A stretch of DNA of 64,000 nt from Hepsetus odoe (taxonomy: Eukaryota; Chordata; Actinopteri; Characiformes; Hepsetidae), in the NCBI GenBank assembly GCA_017165825.1, contig CM029386.1, positions 19,897,132 through 19,961,131 on the forward strand, in the 5' to 3' direction. The notes under the pieces were generated by a model. It did not search any database. It saw only the letters and a program-made list of their open reading frames with translations, and was not told the DNA's origin. Positions 1 through 11,087 of the stretch are shown one piece after another (positions within the stretch are counted from its first letter, which is position 1; every line of letters starts with the position of its first letter). A program made the translations under genes and the position numbers.

Positions 1-1550
1 AGTCTGCTATTCTGAGCCCCTCAGTGATCAAAATAAAGAGTCCGACCTCCTCCGAGCACGGCGCGTCCTTCCACAGCTCCCCCCAGTTGTGCTCAATCTC
101 CTCTTCCTCCTGTCGAAGAATATCCTCCACATCATCGTCCTCCTCCTCTTCCTCAGAGCTGGTCTCGATGTTGCCTTTCCCTCGAGCCAGATCAGGACCA
201 TCGTCACTGTCGCTGCCTTCCTCAGAGTCACTCTCATCCTCATCATCATCAGAGAGACCAACTTCTTTTTCAGGCTCACTATACTCTTCATCATCATCAT
301 CGTCATCCTCAAATTCGTCCTCCTCTCCTGCTGAAACAAAAAGACGTGAGTTTCGTTTCCAGCCTGCAGATGGATTTGGAGGAAACATTCTGTGGCCCAC
401 GTTCATAAAGTGTGTGTGTAAAACACACACACACCCCTCATCCTCGTTCACGGCTGTGCGGCCTTCATCTTGCGTTGATCACAGTACTTCTGGAAGAGCG
501 TTTTAAACTTGGTCCACGCTCTTAAATCATTTTTATACGGGTGAAACTACCCAGAATTATCTGCGGGTACTTCTTTGTTAATTATCTCGTTATTCTTAAT
601 TGAGAGAATAATGTTCCATCAGAAAAAAGTGAAAGTGACTATTCCTGTCATTGTGAAACAGCACGGAACAAAGTGAGACACGATGAAATTACACCTCTGT
701 ATTTCACCCACACACACCGTGCAGCTATTGAAAGTGCCCGGGGAGCAGTGATGGGGCGATACCTTGCTCAACGGTATCTCAGGGCAACCTACTGGTCTGG
801 GATTCGAAACCACAACCGTCCTATCCCGGGGTCTAGTCCCCAAACAGTCCCCTGTTTTATCTTTGTCGTATCGAGTGGATTAATTGAAATAAAAGCAAAT
901 GTTTGACTCTTTAGGCTGCAAAGTGTCTAAAGATACAAGGTTCTAGATAAAGGGGTTCCAACCACTCAGTGTTCAGCATCAGTTAGAGGGACTGGACTGA
1001 CTGTACTTCTTCTGATAAACCCGCAGGAGATGATAATGGATTATTATTTTTGGATTAAAAGCACCTTCACAAAACTGTGAACCCGCCACTGATTATTACC
1101 TTCTTCAATCACTCTCACTCCTTTCACTGGTGCTGCTTCCTCTCTGGGTTTCAAAGTCTTCTTTTTCTTCATCGTTTTCTCCTCCACATGCTCCTCCTCT
1201 TCCGCCTGCAGTGGCTCCTCCTCCGCACCCGACTTCTCTTTCGTCTTCTTTTCCTCCTTCTGCTCCCCCTCGTCTCCGTCGGAGCCCTCCGACTCAGACA
1301 GTTTGTAGAAACGTTTCAGGTCCTCGGTGGACGTGTGACTGACCGGGCGGCCCCGTTTGTCCACCGTGTATTTCAGCTTGAACCGCTCGTCGTGGAACAT
1401 GGACTGGAACCTCTTGTCGATCCGGACTTTTTTCTCCACGTCCGGAATCTCCCAGAAACGGGGGTCCTTGTTGATCCGGCTGAAGCGATCATCGCTGCTC
1501 GCCTGTTTCTTAGACGACATGATGTCTCACCGAGCTGAACACACACTCAC
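1..1550 (-). CDS. esf1: ESF1 nucleolar pre-rRNA processing protein, 5' coding exons (partial, runs off left edge)
   Basis: ESF1 is a nucleolar factor needed for early pre-rRNA cleavage on the 18S pathway. Two coding exons are visible. The first runs from ATG 1520 down to 1100 and encodes the family's conserved N-terminus (DRFSRINKDPRFWEIPD, then KVRIDKRFQSMFHDERFKLKY and VDKRGRPVSHTSTEDLKRFY), followed by a Lys/Glu-rich tract. It ends in phase 1 at GAAG|gtaata. The second runs from 330 to about 47 and holds the Asp/Glu-rich low-complexity region, PDLARGKGNIETSSEEEEDD and EHNWGELWKDAP, as in human ESF1. Its donor (GAG|gtcgga) is weak but lies where the human alignment breaks. The later, more conserved C-terminal part is outside the window. 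Bases 1521-1550 are 5' UTR, probably spliced to an upstream leader exon. Identification rests on remembered human sequence and is firm; the internal 3' boundary is less sure. Confidence 0.93.
628..842 (-). repeat. tRNA-derived SINE (family A)
   Basis: Reverse-oriented full copy. Read on the minus strand it has a tRNA-like head with B-box (gtttcgaatccc), ggttgccctgagatacc, gagcaaggtatcgccccatc, actgctccccgggc and a cactttcac tail. This is the most numerous dispersed repeat in the window. Confidence 0.85.
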
Positions 1551-1619
1551 CTGTGTATGAGACAGAAATTATAATTTTACATTTTAACTTAAATTATGCT
1601 TTAAGACCAATTTGTGTAA

Positions 1620-2045
1620 ATGAGCTCTGTGAGACCAGCTGTGCTATACGGGTTGGAGACGGTGGCACTGATGAAAAGACAGGAGGCGGAGCTGGAGGTG
1701 TCAGAGTTAAAGATGCTGAGATTTTCATTGTGTGTGACGAGGATGGACAGGATTAGAAATGAGTACATTAGAGGGACAGATCAGGTTAGACATTTTGGAG
1801 ACAAAGTTAGAGAAGCAAGGTTTGGACATGTCCAGAGGAGAGACGAGGACTATATCGGGAGGAGGATGTTGAAGATGGAGCAGAGAAAGAGGAGAAGAGG
1901 AAGACCAAAGAGGAGGTTTATGGACGTGGTGAGAGAGGACATGCAGGTGGTCGTTCTGAAGGAGGACGATGCAGAGAACCGGAAGAAATGGAAACAGATG
2001 ATCTGCTGTGGCGACCCCTAAACTGGAGCAACCAAAAGAAGAAGA
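1620..2045 (+). mobile_element. Non-LTR retrotransposon 3' end (copy 1)
   Basis: This is a decayed reverse-transcriptase C-terminal tail: VRPAVLYGLETVALMKRQEA, ELEVSELKMLRF, RMDRIRNEYIRG, FGHVQRRDEDYIGRRMLKME and the closing CGDP. A gcgacccctaaa tail and a purine-rich end follow. It lies in the putative esf1 leader intron. The clade (RTE-like or other) is not resolved. Confidence 0.85.
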
Positions 2046-2988
2046 AGCTCTTAGTCTAGTCTCTATGACTACAGAGTAAGTGGGCAGGGCTAAACTGATG
2101 TTAAAACAACCATTTCCTGTTGACCAATAGGAGCACTAAGAAAATACTGTTAGTGTGATCAGTACTAAACACTAGGACAGAACAGAGTCCAGAGCAGCCA
2201 ACTCCGAGCAGAGACAGTACTGAGGATGAATTTACAGCATGACTTCAGGACTGAATCCAGATTTAGTCCTAACACAAGCATCAAACAGAACAGATGGCAG
2301 ATGCTGTATTTTTTTGTATGAACAGGTTGGATTCCTCTTCAGGTTTTGTTTTTGGTCTGTTCTTCGGGACATCATTGACTGAGAGGGTATTAATCGACCA
2401 TCATCGCGTTTAAGGGCAGAGAAAACTGCAGTTTACAACACCAACTCCCACACTGCACTGTTCTGGGGTCAGCTGAAGATTTTAGGGGGGGTCAAATGGT
2501 CCGGTGTATTATAATGGCAGATCTGATGGAGTGTAAACAATGATGACCTGGTTTAATCAGATCACCAGTGATCTGAACTGTAACATTAAATAGCTTCTTC
2601 ACAGGCCAGATTTACTTTTACAATAATGTGTTCAGTTATAATATATCTCCATATACTCTATATTATATTTATAACAAATATTTTCGTTTTTTTTATTCTA
2701 TTGTACAAATAACTCAGCTGAAAAGACAAATATCTGACTTAAACCTGAACACACGTATGTCTGGAGATGATATTATATGAGTTTCCTCTGTTAGAAGTAA
2801 GAAAAACATCAGGTAGCTTTAGCATCCTGCTAACTGACATGCTAGCTGCTGGCACACAGGAGACGTCACTAAAGAAATGTCACTAAAGTAACTTCTCCTC
2901 CCGCCGACAGGGCACACGATGAGCCGCTGGTGTGAAATGATTCTAAACCCTGAAATAAAGGTTCGGTTAAAGCAGTAAAGTCACTCAC

Positions 2989-3060
2989 CCGCAGATCTAC
3001 TCCAACAGCTCGGCCATCCACGTGTTTCCCCTGCGCTGCCTTTAGCCCCGCCCCTCTGTT
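2989..3060 (-). other. esf1: Probable non-coding first exon of esf1
   Basis: On the minus strand a strong donor (GCGG|gtgagt) ends at 2989, just downstream of the GC-box/E-box region. A possible acceptor (cacag) lies at 1551-1553, just upstream of the esf1 ATG. This gives a leader exon and a 5' UTR intron of about 1.4 kb that contains a LINE fragment. The 5' end at about 3060 is a guess. The acceptor has a weak pyrimidine tract and itself resembles a donor, so confidence is moderate. Confidence 0.45.
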
Positions 3061-3344
3061 TGTATGGCAAGCCAGAGGGCGCCGAGAAACGCGAAGGCGC
3101 CTCTCCGAACCAGACTCAGAAGCTCGTCCAAGAGAGTTCAGGCTGATCCGAAACTGAGGTCAAACTCAATATTTACTCCAATTCTATATATACTTTTTTG
3201 GGGGGGGGGGATAGACGAATAGAGAGCGGGGTGCCCCCTAGATCTGAGCCCTTGTTTCTAAGTGCACTATGTAGTTCACTTGTGCACCGATTGGAGCAGC
3301 ACGTGTGACGTCACATTGTGCGTCTGGAGTGAGCGGTCAGCGCC
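3000..3344. promoter_or_regulatory. Bidirectional esf1/ndufaf5 promoter
   Basis: The divergent gene starts are separated by a few hundred bases holding a GC box (CCCCGCCCC, 3046-3054), E-boxes CACGTG at 3019-3024 and 3300-3305, an inverted CCAAT (ATTGG, 3290-3294) and a full palindromic CRE (TGACGTCA, 3306-3313). Minus-strand donor 2988 and plus-strand donor 3345 bracket the region. ESF1 and NDUFAF5 are also head-to-head in human. Which site serves which gene is not shown by the sequence. A G-homopolymer at 3200-3209 is inside. Confidence 0.7.
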
Positions 3345-3910
3345 GGTGAGTACAAACACAAACCCTTCTCCCGTCTCTGTCTTCATCTGTGTCCACAAAC
3401 CAGTCCTTATCTCTGTCCTGATCTCTGTCTCTGTTAGTCCCCATGATGTCCTTACCTCTGTCCTGATCTCTGTCTCTGTTAGTCCCCATGATGTCCTTAT
3501 CTCTGTCCTGATCTCTGTCTCTGTTAGTCCCCATGATGTCCTTATCTCTGTCCTGATCTCTGTCTCTGTTAGTCCCCATGATGTCCTTATCTCTGTCCTG
3601 ATCTCTGTCTCGGTTAGTCACCACAGTCTTTTCCCCATCTCTGTCTTCATCTGTGTCCTCATATCAGCCCTTAATTCTGTCCTGATCTCTGTCCCTGTTA
3701 GTCCCCATAATGCCCTTATTTCTCTCCTCTCTCTGTCCTTGTTAGTCCATATAATGTCCATATTTCTGTCCAAGTCTCGTTTCCAGTTAGTCTACATAAT
3801 GTCCTTATTTCTGTCCAGATCTGTCTCTGTTAGTCTTCATGCTGTCCTTATTTCTGTCCTGATCTCTGTCCCATTTAGTCCTCCATGGACCAATCTGCGC
3901 CGTTGTCCAG
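3314..3910 (+). other. ndufaf5: ndufaf5 5' leader with probable UTR intron
   Basis: A strong donor, CGCCG|gtgagtac, lies at 3345 and an acceptor-like ttgtccag ends at 3910, eight bases before the ATG at 3919. Read this way, the 45-bp minisatellite between them is intronic and the transcript has a short non-coding first exon. The frame of the ATG stays open upstream to 3262, so an unspliced N-terminal extension is formally possible. Its Ile/Ser/Val-rich repeat has no counterpart in NDUFAF5. Confidence 0.5.
3400..3880. repeat. 45-bp minisatellite in ndufaf5 leader
   Basis: Units of 45 bp (core atctctgtctctgttagtcc then ccatgatgtccttatctctg) repeat almost perfectly from 3421 to about 3610. They continue as diverged copies to about 3880. 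Because 45 is a multiple of three, the array stays open as a 15-residue repeat on both strands, which explains the long non-genic reading frames here. Confidence 0.9.
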
Positions 3911-3918
3911 AGAACAGG

Positions 3919-6900
3919 ATGAATAAGTTGTATAGGACCGCTGTGAGCGGGGTCCTCCGGGTGACCCCTGGACTGTCTCAGGTGAACGCCCACCTGTGGA
4001 GACCCCTGTCCTCAGGAGGAAGAGGAGGAGGGATGAATGTGTTCGACAGAAAGATGAAGAGGCGGCAGAAAACATGGGCCTCGTCTTTACAGGACAATCA
4101 CAAATACGACTACCTGAGAGACGAGGTCAGGGCGAGTTCAGTCAGTTTTATTAATGAACGGAAACATGAGTACTTTGGTACTTTATTTTTTAGAACTGAG
4201 TACTTCGCCACTGAGTACATCGCCGTAGTTACGGATGATATGGGAAGGTTTATACCTTTACTTTGAGCATTCATGGAGTTTTATGAATGAACTTTTACTG
4301 TAAGAGAGAGAAAAACATACTTTATTTAAGTCTTTGTATTTTTTTATTCAGACCTTTTAAGCGTCAGTCTCAGATCTCAAAGACCAGGAGATCAGAGGAG
4401 CCAAAAAGTTGTGATTTAATCATTTTTAACGTTGTCAAATCAAGAAGAGGTGGAGACATGCCGTAGAGGAATGAAAGTCAGTGCTAAGACAGAATACATG
4501 AGTGTGAATGAAAAGTAGGACAGCGGAGTGGTTAGGATGCAGTAAAGGTGGAGTGTGGAAGAGAGTGCAGGCAGGTTGGAATGGGTGGAGAAGAGTGGCT
4601 GGAGTGATCTGTGACAGACGGGAACCAGCGAGAGTGAAAGGGAAGGTTTACGGCAGTGAGACTTGCTATGCTATATGGGTTGGAGTCGATGGCACTGATG
4701 AAAAGACAGGAGGAGGAACTGGTCGTGTCCGAGTTAAAGATGCTGAGATGTTTTTTGGACGAGGATGGACAGGATTAGAAATGAGTATATTAGAGGGACA
4801 GCTCAGGTTGGACGTCTTGGAGACGAAGTTAGAGAAGCAAGGCTGCGTTGGTTTGGACATGTCCAGAGGAGAGACGAGGATTATATCAGGAGGAGGATGT
4901 TGAAGATGGAGCTGCCAGGAAGACCAAAGAGGAGGTTCATGGACGTGGTAACAGAGAACATGCAGGTAGTCTGTTTGAAGGAGGAAGATGCAGAGGATAG
5001 GAAGAAATGGAGACAGCTGATCTGCTCTGGCGACCCCTAAACGGGAGCAGCCGAAAGAAAGAGAAATTAATAGTCCAGTTTCTCATCCCCTGTACTCAAA
5101 GGTGTTGTTGATGTTGCAGGTGGGAAGCAGAGTTGCAGACAGGATTTATGACGTTGCACGGTAAGTGAAGAAGATCTCTACTGTCACAGAATTACGTCCT
5201 TAATGATGTGGTTTCTGATGCAGTTACACATTCTTTATACCTTCAGTGCTTCTTTCTTTTAAACATGCAGTAGTGTGCAAGAGTTTTAGGCAGGTGTGTA
5301 AAAAATGCTGTAAACAGAACACTTTCAGAAATGGAAGTGTTCATCATTTATTTTCATCAATCAACAAAATGCAGTGAATGAACAAAAGAGAATCTAAATC
5401 AGATCAATATTTGGTGTGACCACCCTTTGCCTTCGAAACAGCATCAGTTCTTCTAGGTACACTCGCACACAGTTTTTGAAGGAACTCGGCCAGTAGGTCG
5501 TTCCAAACATCTTGGAGAACTGAGCACAGATCTTCTGTGGATGTAGCTTCCTCACATCCTTCTGTCTCTTCATGTGATCCAGACACACTGGATGATGTGG
5601 AGATCAGGGCTCTGTGGGCCAGAAGAACTGATGCTGCTCTGAAGGTAAAAGGTAGAAACGGCAGATATTGATCTGATTTAGATTTTTCTTTTGTTCGCTC
5701 ACTTTGCATTTTGTAAATTGATCAAAATAAACAATCGTTATTTCTATTTCTGAAAGCGTTCTTTGTTTACAGCATTTTTTCACACCTGCCTAAAACTTTT
5801 GCACAGTGCTGTACTTTCGCTCCAGATGAAGCCCGTTTGACTTCTCTTGGATTTTTCTCGAGGCTGCTGTGACCGAACTGCGCGGTGGTGTGCCCACCAC
5901 CCCTGTCGGAGCTAACGATCACAGCTACTGCTGTTTCTTTTGCAGGACGTTCCCGTTAGCTCTCGACGTGGGGTGCGGAAAAAGCCACATCGCAGAGCAT
6001 CTCAGCAAGGTGGGCCTGCAGACTCGTCTCCGAGCAGGACGGCGACGCTGTTGCCGTGCGAGAGTTCAGAATCAGGGTCGGACACCGTGGGAGCCTTTAA
6101 GGGATTTGGAGAGCAGGAGACAGTTTTTCTCAAAGAGACAGAATAGAATGGGGACAGATGTGAGATAGTTTGGTTGAAATGAATAGATCCCTTGAGAAGA
6201 TTGACCTCGGTGACCTCTGGTTCTGTCCAGTGTTCTATTAAATGTCCTGTGATCTCAATTCAAAAGCGAAACCGAAATAAAATAAGTAGTTTAGACCTTG
6301 GGGCGCCACAGTGGCTAGAGCTGTCGCCTCACAGCGGTCCCGGGTTCGATTCCCAGACAGGACGGACCGGTTCCTATCTGTGTGGACATGTTCTCCACGT
6401 GTCTGTGGGTTTTTCCTCCGGGAGCTCCGGTTTCCTCCCACCATCCGAAGACCTGCATGTCAGGTGGACTGGAGATGCTGAATTAGGTGCGGGTGTGTGT
6501 GTCTCTGCCCTGTGATTGACAGTGTCCACAGCGTGTCCTCGCTTTTCTCCCTGCAAGAGCTGAGTTAGACTCCAGCATCTTCCGCAACCCTAATCAAGAC
6601 AAGCGGCTCAGAAAGTGAGTGAGTGAGTCTGTCTGAGACTGCATCCAGAACTTTAATCAGGCCTGACATTTTGGCTCGAATAGCCCGAGGACTTTGTACT
6701 CTTCCTTGTTTGGAATTAAAGCATCATAAAAGTATCGCTCAGGAATTGAAACATGTTAAAAGTACCCAACTCAAATTATGACAACATTTTGACAATATGG
6801 AATATTTTGTATGTTTTTCAGGAAGTTGTGGAGCGCATTTTCCTGACGGACATTTCAGATGGTTTGCTGGTGAGCATCACTGCGCGTCTGGCGGTTTTCG

Positions 6901-9685
6901 GGCGTGTTTAAGGACAGTAGAGAGTGTGTGGAGTGTAAAGGTGTGTATTAGTGTGTCTGAAGCTGTACTTCATGTCTCAGAGGAAGAAGAAAGAGAGCGA
7001 GGTGCCCACACACTGCGTGATGGCCGACGAGGAGTTCCTGCCGTTTCGGGAAAACACATTTGACCTGGTGGTCAGCAGCTTAAGGCAAGTATTGCTATCA
7101 TGTAAGGTTATTATTTCTATTTTTATTGCTATAATTATCACAATAACAGCAGAAATACAAGGTATTGACCATTAATGTGTATTAATAAAAAATAGGCAAT
7201 TATATATGATAAAAATATATACAATAAAATCTAATTAACTTGTAAAACAACAGCGTTGCAGTGTATTATAAATGTAAGAGTTTTCTTGTTGCTTTTATTT
7301 TGTAGTATGCACTGGATCAATGATCTTCCTGGAGCTTTACGACAGGTACTACAGTTCATGCATCTGTGGGGCAGCAATAGCCTAGTGTTTATGGATTAGG
7401 TCCCAGGATTGGACGGTCTTGGGTTCGAATCCCAGACTAGTAGGTTGCCTTGAGGCACCCTTTAGCAAGGTACTGTTCCCCATCACTGCTCCCCGGGTGC
7501 TTTAAATAGCTGCTGCACGATGCGTGTGGGTGAAAAGCAGTGCTGTGCTGTGCGCCTCACCAGAGAGTAGCTCGTTGAGAGGCTTTTATTATGAAATAGT
7601 GAGTCGTTATTCAATGGAAGTTGTAATCAAGGCAACCTATTGGTCCGGGACCAACCCACGACCATCCAATCCGAGTCCCTAACCCTATCCTCTAGGCCGA
7701 CACTGCCCTTATATGGAATGATATGTGAGCTGTGAAGCACAGCCTATAGAAAAGCACATCCTCACATGGATACGTCCCACTAAAAAGATAGCAGCTCCCT
7801 TCCCATCCTAGCTACGGAGACAAGAAACAGGACTGCAGGTCCAGGATCGGTAGGTCAAGGTACCCTTGAGCAAGGTACCGTTCCCATCACTGCTGCCCAC
7901 ATGCTGGATATGGCTGCCCCCTGCTGCACAATGTGTGTGGGTTAAAAGCAGAGCCTGCATTTGGTTGCGGTTCACTGTGTGCGCGCACGATGACACACAG
8001 TCGCTTTCACTTTCATGTAAATCGTTCGCCCCTGCACCCACCGCCGCTGACCTGACGAGCCTTTTTTTCTTCTTCTTCTTCTCTCAGATCCATCAGGTGC
8101 TGAAGCCGGACGGAGTGTTTATTGGAGCGATGGTCGGTGGAGAGACGCTGTATGAACTGCGCTGTTCTCTGCAGTTGGCTGAGCTGGAAAGGGAGGGGGG
8201 CTTTTCACCCCACATCTCCCCGTACACCGCCGTCACCGACCTGGGCAACCTGCTCGGCCAGGCCGGCTTCAACATGCTCACTGTGGTCGGTAGCGCTTGC
8301 TCAATATGTCGTTTAATTATTCCAGTGCTTGGACATCCTGACCAATCACAGTGATGGTAAAAGGAAGCTGTTGGGGCGGTGGTGGTCTAGTGTTTAGAGA
8401 CTAGGCCCCATAAGGTCGTGGGCTTGAATACCAGCCTAGTAGTTTACAGAGAGGCACCCTTGAGCGAGGTACTGTCCCCGTCACTGCATGACATTGTGTC
8501 TGGGTTCAATGCAGAAGAAGCATTTCATTGTGGTACGCTGGTAGTCACTTTCACTTTCTGAACCACCAAAGCTTAATTACCAGGTTTGTCCAAAAACGTC
8601 CCGTTAGAATTCATTCAATTATGCAAATTAAAGCCGGTCTTCTGTCCCTGTAGCAGGACCCCCTGCTTTAGAGAATACCAGTCTAATAAGAGCAATAAGG
8701 CTGAGGCTGTGTCCTCATTAATTTAGCCCAAACCAGAAGATTTTAGTGCCCCGACTTACACGCAGGACCTCAATCTGTTTTTATTCTTTCTGTAGGACGT
8801 TGATGAAATTCAGGTTCACTACCCCGGGATGCTCGAGGTCATGAGTGACTTACAGGGTGAGTTTCCACTTCATTTCCCATTTTCTTCCAGGTTTTGCTTC
8901 TAGATTATGCACACATTCACGTCTTGTGCCGTGTTGAAGGTATGGGTGAGAGTAACTGTGCGTGGAACAGGAAGTCCCTCCTGCACAGAGACAGCATAAT
9001 CGCAGCAGCTGCTATTTATAAAGGTGAGGTCTGTCCGTGTAGGGTCCACTCATTCATTCTGTGTGTGTGTGTAACACACCATTATATCTACTGTTCTTTC
9101 TCTCAGAGATGTACGGTAACGAGGATGGATCTGTCCCAGCGACGTTTGAGATCTTCTACATGATTGGCTGGAAGCCTCATGAGTCACAGGTTGGTTTTGG
9201 ATTTTTTCCTTTTATTCGGTTTAAAAACTACAAAACCAGTGAATTGATGTATGAGGTTGGTTTTTCAGCAACAGATGGAGTTGCAGAGCCTTCGACAGTC
9301 ATTTTATTACGTGGAAACCTTGTATCTCCATTTTTGCACATGCGTATGGATTTTTGCATCATCTGATGGCATACGTGAAATTTTTGGATGAACAGCATTC
9401 TTTATTCAAGAGCACGCAGAGGTCGTGGTTAGGGAATAGGCCCCAGGATCAAAAAGTGGTGGGTTCGAATCGCTTGAGCAAGGTACCGTCCCCATCACTG
9501 CTCCCCAGACTGCCCACTGCTACACTGCGTGTGGGCATTGAGTGCTTTTATTCTGAAGTGTTCGTTTTTTTTTTTTTTTTCCTTTTTAGGCCAAACCAGC
9601 TAAAAGGGGCTCGGCCACCGTATCATTCGGTGATTTGTCAAAGGTCAGCCAATCGGAGGCCAGCGTCAAAACCGACAAACCATAA
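3919..9685 (+). CDS. ndufaf5: NDUFAF5, mitochondrial complex I assembly arginine hydroxylase (complete)
   Basis: NDUFAF5 is a SAM-methyltransferase-fold protein of the mitochondrial matrix that hydroxylates an arginine of NDUFS7 early in complex I assembly. Eleven exons join in frame to 1026 nt (341 aa; human 345): 3919-4125, 5120-5160, 5946-6009, 6822-6869, 6981-7084, 7306-7345, 8088-8285, 8796-8856, 8940-9023, 9107-9189, 9590-9685. The N-terminus is Arg-rich like a presequence and is followed by NVFDRKMKRRQKTWA. The glycine-rich SAM motif LDVGCGKSHIAEHL is in exon 3, ADEEFLPFRENTFDLVVSSL in exon 5, LKPDGVFIGAM and YELRCSLQLAELEREGGFSP in exon 7, and GMGESNCAWNRK in exon 9. The ATG gives a length close to human. 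Intron 5 uses a GC donor (7085). Introns carry SINEs, a LINE 3' end and a Tc1 remnant. Poly(A) signals lie 40-90 bp past the stop. Confidence 0.96.
4442..5070 (+). mobile_element. Non-LTR retrotransposon 3' end (copy 2)
   Basis: The longest copy here, inside ndufaf5 intron 1. It extends further 5' than copy 1 (gtggttaggatgcag ... ggttggaatgggtggagaag) and ends at cgacccctaaacgggagcag with a gaaagaaagagaa tail. Frameshifts split the reverse-transcriptase tail, so it is inactive. Confidence 0.88.
5265..5813. mobile_element. Internally deleted Tc1-like element with both inverted termini
   Basis: The left end (gtgtgcaagagttttaggca) and right end (cctaaaacttttgcacagtg) are inverted repeats about 130-150 bp long, including the sub-terminal gatcaatatttggtgtgacc / gatattgatctgatttag segments. 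The interior is a short antisense piece of the transposase-flanking region. No intact transposase remains. It sits in ndufaf5 intron 2. Confidence 0.85.
6298..6640 (+). repeat. Dispersed repeat (family C), near full length
   Basis: A different tRNA-like head (gcctcacagcggtcccgggttcgattccc) leads to tctgtgggtttttcctccgg, gacctgcatgtcaggtggac, and a 3' end gacaagcggctcagaaagtg followed by (agtg)n. It lies in ndufaf5 intron 3. Confidence 0.8.
7364..7580 (+). repeat. SINE family A
   Basis: Well-preserved A-box region (gcctagtgtttatgg) and B-box (ggttcgaatcccag), in ndufaf5 intron 6. Confidence 0.85.
7625..7715 (-). repeat. SINE family A, head fragment
   Basis: Head-only fragment in opposite orientation, just downstream of the copy at 7364. 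The pair could form a hairpin in the transcript. Confidence 0.7.
7840..8022 (+). repeat. SINE family A, truncated head
   Basis: Body and tail (acccttgagcaaggtaccgt, ctttcactttcat) with most of the tRNA-like head deleted. It ends about 65 bp before ndufaf5 exon 7. Confidence 0.75.
8373..8562 (+). repeat. SINE family A
   Basis: Near-complete copy in ndufaf5 intron 7 with tail tagtcactttcactttc. Confidence 0.82.
9410..9555 (+). repeat. SINE family A with internal deletion
   Basis: The head is joined straight to cttgagcaaggtaccgtccc; the usual linker is missing. It lies in the last ndufaf5 intron. Confidence 0.75.
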
Positions 9686-9724
9686 AACCCATGTTCATTG
9701 GTGTAGTAGCATCGTTGGAAAAGA

Positions 9725-9777
9725 AATAAACGCTTCTGTTGGTACGACTGTCACAAAGCAGCTTTTTATAGAATAAA
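9725..9777 (+). terminator. ndufaf5: ndufaf5 polyadenylation signals
   Basis: Two AATAAA hexamers, at 9725-9730 and 9772-9777, follow the TAA stop (9683-9685) by 40 and 87 bases. No other gene is nearby on this strand, so they most likely end the ndufaf5 transcript. Confidence 0.65.
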
Positions 9778-10825
9778 AATCCGAAACAGATGAAGGGTGT
9801 GAATTTAATGTGACGCCAAACGGATCAAAAATTTAACAAACGCCTTTTCGCTGAAATGAAAAAGGAGAACAAATACACACACAAACACACAAATAACCCA
9901 ACAGCTCAGTTACCAGGACCGTATTCCTTCACCGACAGTCACGGCTGCAAGAGGAAGATGGAGGAAAAAGTGCTTTTTGTTTTTTTTTTGGTCTTAAAGA
10001 AACCCCAGTGTGTTCTTATTGCATGAAAAAAGAAAAAACAGGAAATCAAAACAGGGTCGTGAGTTAAAAGTGAAAAAAAGGAACTTTTCTCAATAAAAGA
10101 TGACAGGCAACCGGAAAAAGGCTAGAGATACTAAGCTGTACAGTCCCTTTCGCTCTTCCCGGACTCCTATTGCACCTTCACACACGTTCACAGGCTTGAT
10201 TCTACACGTATGGCTTTTAGGAGGAGCGCCGCTCTGTGTGCGGGCGAGCGATTCTGGTCCAGTCTCTCCGGAGACGTACGGTCACGTCCGGCGTTTTGTC
10301 CCATCTTTAGTGTAACTCCTGTCCTGTCCATTCTCTGCTCTGCTGGGAGATTAGCTGACGAATCACATTCAGCCTAATGAAACTATTCATTACACATTTT
10401 AATCATTATTTACATCCGTGCACCCCGCTGTCAGGATTCCTGTTGAAATCCTTGGACCATGCCGTCTCAGATTAAACTGGGAAGCTTTGAAGTGACAGAA
10501 TTTGACAGCGCAGGGAGGGGAGGGAAAAAAAAAAAAAAAAAAAAAAAAAAAACTTCTGACCGAGGAGCACCGGAGCCCAAATCCAGCAGATTTTCTCCGT
10601 TTCTGGAAGCTGCTGAAGAAAATTGGGATTCAAGTTTGATATTTCTTAATTAATATCACGTTTCCTTGTCCATGTCCAAATAATGACTCAAGATTTTGCA
10701 CTTATTTGCTTATTTTCTCACAATTTTGACCAATTTCAAAACTAACTTTATAATTTCATTATAACAGACATGTGGTCGGTCCATCACAGTGCAGATGAAC
10801 ACACACACGCACACACACACACACA

Positions 10826-11046
10826 CACAAGCCCCAGGATCGAAAGGTCGTGGGTTTGAATACCAGACCAGTAGGTTGCCCTGAGGTACTGTTGAGCAAG
10901 GTACCGTCCCCATCACTGCACCCCAGGCACTAAATATCTGCCCCCTGCTGCATGGTGTGTGTGGTTGAAAGGGAGAGTTTGAATTTCGTTGCGGCTCACC
11001 GTGTGCTGTGGCACAACGACGAATATTTACTTTCACTTTCACTTCA
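10826..11046 (+). repeat. SINE family A
   Basis: Follows a CA microsatellite directly; body and ctttcactttcactt tail are intact. Intergenic. Confidence 0.82.
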
Positions 11047-11087
11047 CACACAGATAAGGGCAATTTAATCTACAATTCCCCGGACAC

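Noticed and set aside
24..506. 160-aa Ser-rich plus-strand frame
   Set aside because: Antisense shadow of the Asp/Glu-rich esf1 exon.
3262..4266. 334-aa open frame through the ndufaf5 leader
   Set aside because: The first two thirds is a 45-bp minisatellite read in frame. Only the part from 3919 to 4125 matches NDUFAF5; the rest after 4125 is intron.
10459..10653. 64-aa frame with a poly-Lys run
   Set aside because: Encoded by a poly(A) tract in intergenic sequence; no similarity recognised.
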